From IMG/VR virus record IMGVR_UViG_3300032205_000001, positions 108,218 through 172,217 of that record: a stretch of 64,000 bases of DNA; one strand, given 5' to 3'. Source of the DNA: a virus. The notes beneath the pieces are model-generated. The model saw only the letters and a program-made list of their open reading frames with translations. It was not told the origin of the DNA and did not search any database. The position numbers and the translations under genes are program-made. Each line of letters begins with the position of its first letter. Position 1 is the stretch's first letter. This document shows positions 1 to 7,172 of this stretch, piece by piece.

Positions 1-137
1 TCTTCGTCGCACCACTTCGTGAGCATCTCGTAGACTTCCTTGTCGATGCCCTTCTTCGTCGAAGAGAGGCCTCGCCGGATGACGTAGATGACGTCTTCTA
101 GGTGTTCCTCAGGAATCGCGAGAATCTCTTTGGCCAT
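1..137 (-). CDS. hypothetical protein, 3' end outside window
   Basis: The frame opens leftward at ATG 137 and runs off the left edge, so only about 45 residues are visible. The start overlaps the stop of the upstream zinc-finger gene by one base (TAATG), which suggests translational coupling. The peptide begins MAKEILAIPEEHLEDV and looks helical and charged. No domain is recognised and no function is assigned. Confidence 0.6.
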   Translation of the reverse strand, partial: MAKEILAIPEEHLEDVIYVIRRGLSSTKKGIDKEVYEMLTKWCDE

Positions 138-316
138 TAGCTTTGAGCTGGTGGTTCGGGCGCCTGGTACTTGTGGACGAATTCATGAGCATGATCGTCA
201 CAGAGGGTCGTCTTGCCGGTACCCAGCGCCTGATCGGCGACATAGATGAAACCGGCCTTGCACCAATGACAAGGCCGGTTCTCGGACACCTTTTCGATTT
301 TCACTTCCAATTGCAT
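137..316 (-). CDS. small zinc-finger-like protein
   Basis: About 59 residues, starting at ATG 316. A longer in-frame start lies inside the neighbouring tRNA and is unlikely. A CHWC pair near the N-terminus and a later CDDH group make a plausible four-ligand zinc site. It is coupled to the gene that leaves the left edge of the window. Function unknown; small phage zinc proteins often bind host factors or nucleic acid, but nothing here proves that. Confidence 0.55.
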   Translation of the reverse strand: MQLEVKIEKVSENRPCHWCKAGFIYVADQALGTGKTTLCDDHAHEFVHKYQAPEPPAQS

Positions 317-319
317 TCG

Positions 320-393
320 TGATTCCGGCAGGATTCGAACCTGCAAATTTTCTCTTTAGGAAAGAGGCGCCTTATCCATTGGGCTACGGAACC
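320..393 (-). tRNA. tRNA-Arg(CCT)
   Basis: Seven-pair acceptor stem (GGTTCCG/CGGAATC), D arm, anticodon loop TTCCTAA and canonical T-loop TTCGAAT. Discriminator A73; CCA is not encoded. Reads AGG. Confidence 0.9.
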
Positions 394-395
394 AT

Positions 396-472
396 TGGTA
401 CATCCGGCAGGATTTGAACCTGCGACCTTGGAGGTAGAAGCTCCCTGCTCTGGTCCACTGAGCTACGGATGC
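396..472 (-). tRNA. tRNA-Arg(TCT)
   Basis: Anticodon loop CTTCTAC, acceptor GCATCCG/CGGATGT with a G1-U72 wobble, A73 and an encoded CCA. It lies 2 nt from the next tRNA. Reads AGA. Confidence 0.9.
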
Positions 473-504
473 GCAGAGCATCCGCCGGAACAAGCTACGG
501 ATGC

Positions 505-2343
505 CTAAGCGACCTTGTCGTCCTCGGTCTGAGTCTCGACGGTTGCCTGGTCATGGGAACGGAAGACATTCTCCTCTGGAACGTCGTCATTGTCAAAGGC
601 CAAGACGCCCTTGGTGGCACGACGAGTCGATGGGATGTACTGCGCGTTCTCGGGACCCTTGACGTAGTCCTTCTTCCAGAACCTCTTAATCGCAAGCCAT
701 TCGCCAGGCTGAGGCAGCGCCATGTCACGCTCGCGCAGTTCGTTGCGAACCCACTCATCGACAGGGCGGTCCTTGTAGATGCTGTACTTCTTATTGTCGA
801 GATCAAGTTCCAGTTCGACATCCATCGGCGTGTAGCCACGATAGATTTTGCAGCACCAGTGGCCGCGCACATCAAATCGATGAGACAGCTTCGCGCGCAG
901 CTTGCCGCCTGAGTATCCCTTGCTGATCTCCCTGATCACTTTGTCGCGCAGGTAGACCGTGTAGAACATCGGAGGGACGGCTTGCTTGATGCCGAGGTCG
1001 CCAAGCTTGTTCTTGAACTTGCTGATCGTGTGCAGGCTGGGCTTGCGCTGAGCGATGACGGTTGAGTGGTGATCGTTGATGCAGTCGACGAGCCCGTGCA
1101 GGACGAACGGCGCCAAACACAGCTTGTGGTTCCACATCACGAATTCCTGGACGTGGTGCGTAGAGATATGGAGGTTCATCTCCCAGGTCTCGCCGTGATC
1201 GATGTAGCCCTTGCTGATCAAAATCTCGTGATGCTCGCCGCTGGCCTCGGCGATGATGCCGACGAGCATGTATTCACCTGGGTCAAGACCACGCGTCTCA
1301 GCCTGGAGCTGGGAAAGCGCAATTCCGCCTGTGAGCGCAAACCAGCAAGTGTCGAACGGAAGCTTGTCCGGGAACGGAAGGCGCTGCAGGGCTTCGGCCT
1401 GACGCTTGTGGAGAAGGATCCCCTCTTCCTCGGGAACGTCCACATGTCCCTCACGAGGGTCGTAGAACTTGAGATGGGCGATATCCTCGGTGACGTGACG
1501 GTCGACCGAAATATGCAGCTCGTTGTACGACTCCGGCGTGATCTCGAAGATGCGCGCTTTGCGAAGGTAGTTGTACATAGCCCCGCACTCGGTACGGAAC
1601 TTCTCTTTGACCTTCTTGTTCCCCCAGTTCTGCTTGAGGGCGCGGAGAACCATCAGGTAGTTCTCGACGACGTACTCGTGGGCCTTGTTGTCGGGCTTGC
1701 CCCACCACGGCATCTCCTTTGGCTTCCACGGCAGCGGTCCGCCACCGATTTCTTCTAGAAGTGTAGGGATGCGCAGGATGCGCTCCATCTGAAGCTTGAG
1801 CCGGCTGGTCTCAGGAAGCCACTGCGGCGCCTTCGCGCGCAACGTTTTCAGCGTGTCTTCCCATGCCCGCTGGATGCTGGAACGAAGCTCGTCGGCGGTG
1901 AACCTCTCGGCCTGCTCCAAGATCATGTTGATGATGCCACCGGGAAAATGGCCGCCATCATTGAAGTACAGCCAGTAGACGTCTTTCTCTTCGTCTTGGC
2001 GACGCGCACGCAAGAACCACATCCCCCACTTTTTGCGGAGGCTCTCGAACAGCAGCCGGTCGTTTTCCGAGACTCGGTAGCCGACCCATTGCTCACCGCT
2101 ATCCAGCATGAGGCCGATGTATTTAGGGTTCGGCGACTTTGATGGCTTGTCAGCGTCGAGCTTGTCCTGCCACCGGATGGTGATGTTGCCCTCGGGGATT
2201 ACCTGCTGTTCTGTCACAGGCCAGATGAGCTGAACGACGGGGTAGAGATAATGCGTCGCCCCCCTTGGACAAGGGACCGCATCCGCTCCGACACGGACGA
2301 TGTTCTGTCCTTCGACGATGGGGGTGTCCGGGGTGACCTTCAT
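505..2343 (-). CDS. large hypothetical protein (612 aa)
   Basis: Longest leftward gene of the island, ATG at 2343. I recognise no catalytic motif. The protein is soluble, mixed alpha/beta in look, rich in Trp, His and charged residues, with an acidic C-terminus. No signal peptide or membrane span is visible. A copy of the dispersed palindrome (CGAAAACGCTTGCG) sits about 50 bp upstream of the start, between this gene and the tmRNA-like RNA, and could be an operator. Function unknown; coding status is well supported by length and the absence of competing frames. Confidence 0.85.
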   Translation of the reverse strand: MKVTPDTPIVEGQNIVRVGADAVPCPRGATHYLYPVVQLIWPVTEQQVIPEGNITIRWQDKLDADKPSKSPNPKYIGLMLDSGEQWVGYRVSENDRLLFESLRKKWGMWFLRARRQDEEKDVYWLYFNDGGHFPGGIINMILEQAERFTADELRSSIQRAWEDTLKTLRAKAPQWLPETSRLKLQMERILRIPTLLEEIGGGPLPWKPKEMPWWGKPDNKAHEYVVENYLMVLRALKQNWGNKKVKEKFRTECGAMYNYLRKARIFEITPESYNELHISVDRHVTEDIAHLKFYDPREGHVDVPEEEGILLHKRQAEALQRLPFPDKLPFDTCWFALTGGIALSQLQAETRGLDPGEYMLVGIIAEASGEHHEILISKGYIDHGETWEMNLHISTHHVQEFVMWNHKLCLAPFVLHGLVDCINDHHSTVIAQRKPSLHTISKFKNKLGDLGIKQAVPPMFYTVYLRDKVIREISKGYSGGKLRAKLSHRFDVRGHWCCKIYRGYTPMDVELELDLDNKKYSIYKDRPVDEWVRNELRERDMALPQPGEWLAIKRFWKKDYVKGPENAQYIPSTRRATKGVLAFDNDDVPEENVFRSHDQATVETQTEDDKVA

Positions 2344-2387
2344 GCGGACCTAGCTACAAGGCATTTGGTCCGCGCTTTCATGAATCT

Positions 2388-2404
2388 GCGAAAACGCTTG
2401 CGCC
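2388..2404. repeat. dispersed palindrome copy upstream of the 612-aa gene
   Basis: CGAAAACGCTTGCG, one base from the palindromic form CGCAAACGCTTGCG. The identical 14-mer recurs near 30,542 at the start of the helicase-loader gene. See the finding on the dispersed palindrome. Confidence 0.45.
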
Positions 2405-2501
2405 GACCGTAGTTGTCACTTTTTTACGATTGGCTGTCAGATGCGACGCCCTGTGACCGTCATGAGGGTGGAAGGCGCAGGTCTCATATCAGATAGACCT
2501 C

Positions 2502-2568
2502 GGCCGTTATGGATACAGAAAGGAGATAGGACGGCCGATTTTCTGTCCGATTGGTGTCACACGGCGCG
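2502..2568. terminator. inverted repeat, possible bidirectional terminator
   Basis: CGGCCGT and ACGGCCG face each other across about 27 nt, followed on the plus strand by GATTTTC. It lies between the divergent 612-aa gene and the tmRNA-like RNA. The long loop and short T tract make this weak. Confidence 0.3.
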
Positions 2569-2596
2569 TCCAGAGAACGACAGGCAAACAGAACAT

Positions 2597-2788
2597 GCTC
2601 TCGCTGGAGAGATTCGACCGTCCGGGGTTATCGCGGAAGAAACCGGCTCTAGGCCGCACACCCATGCCTTCGGTACCTGCCGTTGGGATGGTAGCGGCAA
2701 CCTGCGCAGGTCTGAGCTGGGGACCTGAGGCGTCTACAGGAAACCGGGAAATGCGGTCGTTGCGTGGGTTCGAATCCCACGGAGAGCA
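2597..2788 (+). ncRNA. short tmRNA-like (ssrA-like) RNA
   Basis: A ~192-nt plus-strand RNA whose ends form a tRNA-like domain: GCTCTCG at 2597-2603 pairs with GAGAGC at 2782-2787, A73 follows, and a perfect T arm (GTGGG, loop TTCGAAT, CCCAC) precedes the acceptor strand. There is no D arm. Instead the 5' part carries GAGATTCGACCG, closely resembling the tmRNA signature GGATTCGACGG, and the 3' part GGGAAATGCGG resembles the segment before the T arm of known tmRNAs. Internal hairpins are visible. It is about half the usual tmRNA length and I find no convincing resume codon or tag ORF, so it may be a tagless mimic. It is the only RNA gene here reading rightward. Confidence 0.5.
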
Positions 2789-2791
2789 CGA

Positions 2792-3073
2792 ATGGCAAAG
2801 AGGACTAAAAAAGAACAGCGCCAGCTGGAGGCCCAGTGGCGCGACGAGGAGGAGTACCTCAAGGAGGAGATAGAGCGCGACCTTGAGGAGAACGTGCGTC
2901 GTCTGTGGAAAACGACGCGGTGGTACCTCGGTCACGAGGAGTGGACCTTCTACCAGGGTTTCGAAGAGGACACCTGGTGCGGTTGCGACTGCAACAGGTG
3001 GAACCGCTTTGAGCTGCAGAAGGCGATCGATCGTCTACGAGCTTGGCGTGCCCGCAGGGAATACTGGATCTAG
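2792..3073 (+). CDS. hypothetical charged helical protein (93 aa)
   Basis: Starts 3 nt after the tmRNA-like RNA, with GGAGAG inside that RNA's 3' end as the only ribosome site, so it may be co-transcribed with it. The N-terminal half is a run of Lys, Glu and Arg typical of a long helix; the C-terminal half is Trp-rich with CGCDC. Its stop abuts the discriminator of the facing tRNA-Ser(GGA). No known family is recognised. Confidence 0.55.
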   Translation: MAKRTKKEQRQLEAQWRDEEEYLKEEIERDLEENVRRLWKTTRWYLGHEEWTFYQGFEEDTWCGCDCNRWNRFELQKAIDRLRAWRARREYWI

Positions 3074-3164
3074 CGGAAGACGGCGGAGTCGAACCGCAAG
3101 CGAGTTCATCACCCGCTCCATCCCGCTTCCAACGGGCTCAGGCTCCACAGCCTGTTCATCTTCC
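3074..3164 (-). tRNA. tRNA-Ser(GGA)
   Basis: Class II tRNA with long variable arm, anticodon loop TTGGAAG, acceptor GGAAGAT/GTCTTCC and the G73 expected for serine. CCA not encoded. Confidence 0.9.
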
Positions 3165-3168
3165 AGTG

Positions 3169-3378
3169 CTACCGACGTCTAGCACGTTTTTCCGGTAGCT
3201 GTATGACCTGATTGCTATTGCGGCTCGTTTTCACTGGGAGCTTCCTGATCTCGGCGAGGCGACGGGGATGAGCCCGTTTGGCCTCTGTCGTCGTCCCGCA
3301 CTGTTGGCAGTACGTGACGTAAGCATTTTCCGTGTCGTGAACGTCGAGGTGATCGTAGCCGCAATTGAAACACTTCAA
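3169..3378 (-). CDS. zinc-ribbon protein
   Basis: 69 residues. CFNC near the N-terminus and CQQC about 20 residues later form a classic two-knuckle zinc ribbon; the C-terminal third is strongly basic (ends KRARRR), consistent with nucleic-acid binding. The gene starts 7 nt after the stop of the release-factor-like gene and is likely co-transcribed with it. A ribosome- or RNA-linked role would fit the neighbourhood but is inference. Confidence 0.65.
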   Translation of the reverse strand: MKCFNCGYDHLDVHDTENAYVTYCQQCGTTTEAKRAHPRRLAEIRKLPVKTSRNSNQVIQLPEKRARRR

Positions 3379-3384
3379 GGTGTT

Positions 3385-4054
3385 TTAATCCCAGTCCCCT
3401 CTCAGGTACCTCTTGAGCTGCCACTGCTTGTTCAGCACGTGATCAGTGACAACGCCGTCCTGAGAACGGATCGTTCTGCGTTTGTCTCCCCGCATCCCCG
3501 AACCGACCTGTTCACGCCGCGAAGATGACGTTTGCGCAGAATGTTGGTTGTGTGCCGCATCCCAGAGTCTTGCTCGAAGAACCTCAAGCGCAGTTTCTTT
3601 GTTGCTGTGCTGAGATCTTTCAGACTCACATCTAACCGTGATCCCGCTCGGTATGTGCGTGAGCACGACGGCGCTATCCGTCACGTTTCGGTGCTGGCCG
3701 CCGGCCCCAGATCCACGACAGAATTTCCAATCCAGGTCGCCATCGTTGACGATGACCTGAGTCGGAGAGCGCTCGGGCAGAACGGCAACCGTGATGGTGC
3801 TGGTCTGCATCCGTCCACGCTTCTCGGTGGGCGGCACCCTCTGCCATCTGTGCCCACCTGATTCGTTGGCAAACGCTACATCGGAGCCCTTGCCAGAGGC
3901 CTTGAAGACAAGAAGGCCTGGTCTCTCGCTCACGATTTCGAGGTCAAAGACCCCTCCGAGCCCCCATCTTTGCGTAGATCGCAAACTGGTCGCGAACGAG
4001 TAATTTGGCATCATCGCCGCCCTCGGCGGCCCTAATTTCGACAAAAACCGACAT
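3385..4054 (-). CDS. peptide chain release factor homologue with RF2-type +1 frameshift site
   Basis: Two overlapping frames encode one RF-like protein of about 222 residues. Frame 1 starts at ATG 4054 (MSVFVEIRAAEGGDDA, as in RF domain 2) and stops at TGA 3946-3944. Reading continues +1 through CTT TGA C, with AGGGG just upstream: this is the CUUUGAC plus Shine-Dalgarno arrangement of bacterial prfB. The downstream frame supplies a PPT tripeptide (about residues 74-76, where RF1 has PxT and RF2 has SPF) and the catalytic GAGGQ (GGQ about 118-120). The N-terminal domain 1 is absent, as in PrfH-like and other short RFs. PPT predicts RF1-like (UAA/UAG) reading while the frameshift site is RF2-like, an unusual combination. 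Coordinates span both frames; base 3946 is skipped. Confidence 0.8.
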
Positions 4055-4072
4055 CCACCGACCATAGCCGAT

Positions 4073-4240
4073 TCAGATGTCTATGACAATAATCGTCGAC
4101 TTAGGCTCTTCTTGTCGAGGGCGTTCCTCTGGTTCCCAGGGGTGATGCTCGATTTGCAGCGGGGCATGGATGTCCTGCTTTGGGCAATGCGGACAGTAAT
4201 GCCAGGCTGGCCTCGCATGAGGGCATAGCGGTATGTCCAT
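4073..4240 (-). CDS. small Cys/His protein (55 aa)
   Basis: Short frame from ATG 4240. Spaced ligands CPHAR and YCPHCPK suggest a zinc knuckle; the tail is acidic and proline-rich. It lies between the RNA ligase and the release-factor-like gene, all leftward. Start supported only by position; no clear ribosome site. Confidence 0.45.
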   Translation of the reverse strand: MDIPLCPHARPAWHYCPHCPKQDIHAPLQIEHHPWEPEERPRQEEPKSTIIVIDI

Positions 4241-4258
4241 ACTCAAAGTATAGCCCGT

Positions 4259-4876
4259 TCAGCTGTCGACGATCTTGCGACCTTCAACCTCGCCATATTT
4301 CGTCATGACGCGGTCGATCCATTTCTGGGTCTTGGCCTTCGACATGACGAGCTTATGTCCTTCTCCGCCTTTACCGACGACACCTTCTTCGGTGATGTCG
4401 GATATCTCTCCCTGTCGGACTTGGTCGACGAAGCCACGCGTCCATCGACGAGTGCCGAGAAATCTGGGAATGTTGAGATGCTCGAACAGCTTGAGAAATT
4501 GTTTCGGGCCGAGAATTCCCTTCTTGTACGGATTCACATCGAACAGGGTTAGCTGTTTTTCGTCTTCAGGTTCATGGAGCCCAGCGAACGAGCGAGGTCC
4601 CCAGAATTCAGTGAAAACGATCATCCGTTCCCATCGCTCATCGCGTGCGACCTTGATCAGTGGTTCAGCGAGAGTTCTTTCAAACACGGCGATGGCGCCG
4701 CCGAACACCTCGTCGGTTTCGTCAAACAAACGAGTGCGAGTGCCGTGCTTGTACCAGCCGCTCTTCCTGGCCCACTCCCAACGCAGGTTGGAACCGTCGA
4801 GCTTGTCGAAGACGTAGGCATCGAATTCTCGAAAGTCCTGCCCAGTGCTTCGCGGGATGGATGGATAGTCCTTCAT
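4259..4876 (-). CDS. RNA ligase, nucleotidyltransferase superfamily
   Basis: 205 residues. Lysine 25 in DKLDGSN is the KxDG adenylation motif I; FTEFWG (about 90-96) fits motif III, EEGVVGKG (about 164-171) motif IV and the Lys pair in KAKTQKW (about 180-186) motif V. Length matches a stand-alone adenylyltransferase core such as Rnl2-type phage ligases. ATP-dependent joining of 3'-OH and 5'-phosphate RNA ends is the expected reaction. Its ATG overlaps the stop of the upstream 90-aa gene (ATGA), so the two are coupled. In this tRNA-dense island the likely substrates are cleaved tRNAs, or spliced ones if the anticodon-arm inserts are removed; both are inference. Confidence 0.85.
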   Translation of the reverse strand: MKDYPSIPRSTGQDFREFDAYVFDKLDGSNLRWEWARKSGWYKHGTRTRLFDETDEVFGGAIAVFERTLAEPLIKVARDERWERMIVFTEFWGPRSFAGLHEPEDEKQLTLFDVNPYKKGILGPKQFLKLFEHLNIPRFLGTRRWTRGFVDQVRQGEISDITEEGVVGKGGEGHKLVMSKAKTQKWIDRVMTKYGEVEGRKIVDS

Positions 4877-5145
4877 TGAACGAGATCATCATCATGCAGC
4901 CGGCAGTAGCCGAGAGGCTCTCCGCCACCGCCGCAGGTGCAGTCAGCCTCTTCAAGGCAGCCTTCAGGAAGACAGACCGCCGAAAAAGGATAATCCGCCC
5001 GAGGGAGCACCTTATCCATCTCGACGATGTATAGATGACCGACGGACGGGAACGACGCGGCAACCCCTCTGACTCGCCCACGACCCTTCAGGTCTGGTGT
5101 GTCGACGAAGACAAGCTGGTCTTGCCTGTACGTGTACTCGGCCAT
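4873..5145 (-). CDS. hypothetical protein coupled to RNA ligase
   Basis: 90 residues. The N-terminal part (KGRGRVRGV and following) looks like a small beta-barrel; the C-terminal part has several Cys (CTCGGGG) and may bind metal. Stop overlaps the ligase start. A TTGACA-N17-TACCCC promoter ends six bases before the ATG and no ribosome site is present, so the message may be leaderless. Confidence 0.6.
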   Translation of the reverse strand: MAEYTYRQDQLVFVDTPDLKGRGRVRGVAASFPSVGHLYIVEMDKVLPRADYPFSAVCLPEGCLEEADCTCGGGGEPLGYCRLHDDDLVQ

Positions 5146-5151
5146 TTACCC

Positions 5152-5180
5152 GGGGTATCAGGTGATGGTCGGATTGTCAA
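5152..5180 (-). promoter_or_regulatory. sigma70-like promoter for the 90-aa gene and RNA ligase
   Basis: TTGACA at 5180-5175, 17-bp spacer, weak -10 TACCCC at 5157-5152. Six bases separate the -10 from ATG 5145. Confidence 0.4.
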
Positions 5181-5182
5181 GA

Positions 5183-5275
5183 TGGAGGAGAGCTGAGGAA
5201 TCGGACCCCAACCGAGTTACTCACCCGGTCCCTTCCGCTTCAAACGGACGCCCGTCCCAGACGGGTTAACTCTCC
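5183..5275 (-). tRNA. tRNA-Ser(TGA)
   Basis: Class II, anticodon loop TTTGAAG, seven-pair variable arm, acceptor GGAGAGT/GCTCTCC, encoded CCA. The discriminator is T73 instead of the serine-typical G73, which is odd. Confidence 0.85.
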
Positions 5276-5300
5276 AAATGCGGCCGAAGCCGCTACAGGC

Positions 5301-5855
5301 TCACTCGTCCTGCTGCTCGGTCAAATCCGAGGTCCAGTACAGGTACGACGCCCAGGCGTCAGGAGCTGACGTCTGGCTGACCTGGATGGTCATCACCGGT
5401 ACCCAGTTCGGCTGCGCCGGCTTCGAAAGCAGACGCATTCCAGCCTGAGCCGGCGTGCGGTCTTTCTTGTCGCGGTTGCAGTCGTAGCAACAGGTGACGA
5501 TGTTGCTCCACTCGGTCTTTCCGCCCTGCGCGCGGGGAGTGACGTGGTCGTACGTCAGATCCGCCATCTTGCCCTTCATGCCACAGTACTGGCAGGTGTA
5601 CTTGTCGCGGGCGAAGATGTTGACACGAGAGAACTTGACCTTCTGCTTGTGGCGCCGGAACGCATTCAGCAGACGGACAACAGCGGGGATCTTGATGACG
5701 AGGCTGACCGACCGGACATCGTGGTCGTACTCCTCGATGACCTCAACCTTTCCCATCGTCAGTAGAGTGATAGCCCTCTGCCAGGAGATGGCCTTGATCG
5801 GCTCATATCCCTGAGAGAGCACAAGAGTTCGCAAATTCGTAGTAGCAGTCGACAC
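5301..5855 (-). CDS. HNH endonuclease, McrA-like
   Basis: 184 residues. Zinc-binding CQYC (about 94-97) and CCYDCN pairs flank the HNH core (YDHVTPRAQGG, then WSNIVTCC with the conserved Asn). This is the common phage form of the family, with an N-terminal domain of about 80 residues (TLLTMGKVEV). Roles in other phages include packaging-linked cleavage and homing; no intron or inserted target is visible around it. ATG 5855 is preceded by AGGAGG-like sequence. Confidence 0.85.
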   Translation of the reverse strand: MSTATTNLRTLVLSQGYEPIKAISWQRAITLLTMGKVEVIEEYDHDVRSVSLVIKIPAVVRLLNAFRRHKQKVKFSRVNIFARDKYTCQYCGMKGKMADLTYDHVTPRAQGGKTEWSNIVTCCYDCNRDKKDRTPAQAGMRLLSKPAQPNWVPVMTIQVSQTSAPDAWASYLYWTSDLTEQQDE

Positions 5856-5915
5856 GAGGGCACCTCCTTTCGTTTGGTTCTATATCTACAATCGTAACAG
5901 ATTTCGTTTTCAGGG

Positions 5916-5998
5916 TGCCCCGGGCGGGAGTCGAACCCGCACGCTTTTTACGGCGCTCGTTTTTGAAACGAGTGTGTCTACCACTCCACCACCAGGGC
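5916..5998 (-). tRNA. tRNA-Leu(CAA)
   Basis: Class II, anticodon loop TTCAAAA, acceptor GCCCTGG/CCGGGGC, A73. Its first base (5998) is also position 73 of the next tRNA-like gene, so the two must be alternative products of one transcript or end trimmed. Confidence 0.9.
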
Positions 5999-6071
5999 GC
6001 ACGCGACCGGAATCGAACCGGCAACCTTCCCGTTGCTTAGGCGGGATGTTCTACCTTTGAACTACGCGAGC
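5998..6071 (-). tRNA. atypical class I tRNA, anticodon uncertain (AAG if loop is 7 nt)
   Basis: Good T arm (GCCGG/CCGGT, TTCGATT) and D arm. The acceptor has one T-T mismatch. Anticodon stem TCCCG/CGGGA encloses nine bases (CCTAAGCAA), or six pairs with a C-A mismatch around CTAAGCA. With U33 kept, the anticodon is AAG with C37; GCA or AGC are alternatives. Identity cannot be fixed. Confidence 0.6.
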
Positions 6072-6079
6072 ATGAGCCG

Positions 6080-6108
6080 ATTAAATCGTCTCTCTATTCG
6101 AATGTCAA
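6080..6108 (-). promoter_or_regulatory. promoter for the atypical tRNA and tRNA-Leu(CAA)
   Basis: TTGACA at 6108-6103, exactly 17 bp, then TTTAAT at 6085-6080; the tRNA 5' end follows at 6071. Confidence 0.55.
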
Positions 6109-6114
6109 AAGAGA

Positions 6115-6196
6115 TGGTGCCGGAATCGGGACTCGAACCACAATTTCTCTCGGCGCCTCACGGCGGCGAGCACATTATCGATATATGCTATCCGGC
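6115..6196 (-). tRNA. degenerate tRNA-like gene
   Basis: Acceptor strands GCCGGAT/TTCCGGC (one mismatch), A73 and encoded CCA are clear and the T-loop is TTCGAGT, but the T stem pairs poorly. The anticodon arm is a four-pair stem around GCCGTGA with no U33. Likely a decaying tRNA or a decoy. Confidence 0.45.
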
Positions 6197-6201
6197 ATTC
6201 G

Positions 6202-6315
6202 TGCGGATGGATGGACTCGAACCACCGACTCCCAAGTTATAAACCTGGTACTCTTCCTGGCGTCCTTGTTCACGTCGATTGCTCTTCGTGGGATCGCTCT
6301 CTGAGTTACATCCGC
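6202..6315 (-). tRNA. tRNA-Ile(TAT) with ~45-nt D-loop insertion
   Basis: Acceptor GCGGATG/CATCCGC, A73, anticodon stem CCAGG/CTTGG with loop TTTATAA, normal T arm. The D stem ACTC/GAGT is intact but encloses about 50 nt instead of 8-10. The extra segment has a small CGT/ACG hairpin and the string GTGAACAAG, also found (as CGAACAAG) in the D-loop insert at 18,513-18,636. Confidence 0.7.
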
Positions 6316-6320
6316 AGATG

Positions 6321-6396
6321 CGGATCGGGCGGGATTTGAACCACACAGTTCCCAGGGCTATTAACCCCGGGTGTTCTACCGTTGAACTACCGATCC
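6321..6396 (-). tRNA. atypical tRNA, anticodon AAT, seven-pair anticodon stem
   Basis: Acceptor GGATCGG/CCGATCC and D arm are normal. The anticodon arm reads CCCGGGG, loop TTAATAG, CCCTGGG: seven pairs rather than five. The T stem is weak although the T-loop is canonical. U33-AAT-A37 would read AUU, with an unusual A34. Confidence 0.55.
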
Positions 6397-6402
6397 ATTT
6401 GG

Positions 6403-6756
6403 TTATTTGATCAGAGGGAAGTTTGACACCTCCTTCTTCACAAGGGATCGGTGGCACGGCACGATGCCGATAGCCATAAGTTGACCATTCCAGGGAGCAT
6501 CGGGCTCTCGGATGGCAACATGAGGAATGTTCTTCTTCTTGAGCTTCTGTTCGAGTCGAAGAAGCTCAAGCTCGCTGCGCGCACCAAGGGCAACCGCTCG
6601 TGTATCAGACGGAAGGTTGCCAGGGCTGCTCTCGCCTGCGGCGTGAATCAGCTGGGCGCAGAGGTCACCGATGGGAGCATCGAGGCGACCAATGCAGTAG
6701 TGGTAGAGGCAATTCTCGACGGAAACGACCGGAGAATCGTCTGGACTTGCAGGCAA
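6403..6756 (-). CDS. peptidyl-tRNA hydrolase II-like protein
   Basis: 117 residues. LYHYCIGRLD, CAQLIHAAGES, TRAVALGARSE and a C-terminal IREPDAPWNGQLMAIGI segment match the PTH2 fold in order. The family releases peptides from stalled peptidyl-tRNA in the cytoplasm, recycling tRNA; this fits the island. No ATG or GTG lies at a suitable place, so TTG 6756 is taken as start, about 57 nt downstream of a good promoter (6841-6813). Confidence 0.7.
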   Translation of the reverse strand: MPASPDDSPVVSVENCLYHYCIGRLDAPIGDLCAQLIHAAGESSPGNLPSDTRAVALGARSELELLRLEQKLKKKNIPHVAIREPDAPWNGQLMAIGIVPCHRSLVKKEVSNFPLIK

Positions 6757-6812
6757 CCACGCCGCCTGCGGGGCACTCGAAGCGTCAAGCTCGGGAAGAC
6801 ATCGTGGAAATG

Positions 6813-6841
6813 ACGATAGGGCCGACCAGGAGACCTGTCAA
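6813..6841 (-). promoter_or_regulatory. promoter upstream of PTH2-like gene
   Basis: TTGACA at 6841-6836, 17-bp spacer, TATCGT at 6818-6813. Confidence 0.5.
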
Positions 6842-6843
6842 CC

Positions 6844-7155
6844 CTACTTCTCGACTTTCACGCAACGGCCGAAAATCGCAGAGGGAGCAACCCAGCCGTT
6901 GATGAATCCCTTGTTGTTGGCGATTTGGAATCGCTTATCGGCGCCGATGGCCCTGATGAGATGGAAGAGCACCTTGCCGTTTACCTTGACGAGTACAACG
7001 TCACCAACGTTGAGTGAGCCGGCATCTGTCACCGGCTCCACGGTGCAGAGGTTCCCGTCATCCACCTTGCCCGTCATTGAATTGCCGCGAGGCCGGAACT
7101 GAACGGTTTCTCCAGCCTTCAGCTTCGCGATATGTCCTGTTGCCCATCCATCCAT
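6844..7155 (-). CDS. S24/LexA-type peptidase-fold protein
   Basis: 103 residues, essentially only the catalytic fold: GNSMTG gives the serine (about residue 26) and VLVKVNGKVLFHLI the region of the lysine partner, followed by a C-terminal RCVKV strand. No N-terminal DNA-binding domain is present, so it is not a full repressor. Stand-alone S24 proteins in phages may cleave themselves or other proteins (UmuD-like). The direct role here is unknown. Confidence 0.65.
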   Translation of the reverse strand: MDGWATGHIAKLKAGETVQFRPRGNSMTGKVDDGNLCTVEPVTDAGSLNVGDVVLVKVNGKVLFHLIRAIGADKRFQIANNKGFINGWVAPSAIFGRCVKVEK

Positions 7156-7172
7156 TGCTTGTACCTACAAAT

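Noticed and set aside
1066-1758. 230-codon rightward frame opposite the 612-aa gene
   Set aside because: Complement of a longer, better supported gene; no start signals.
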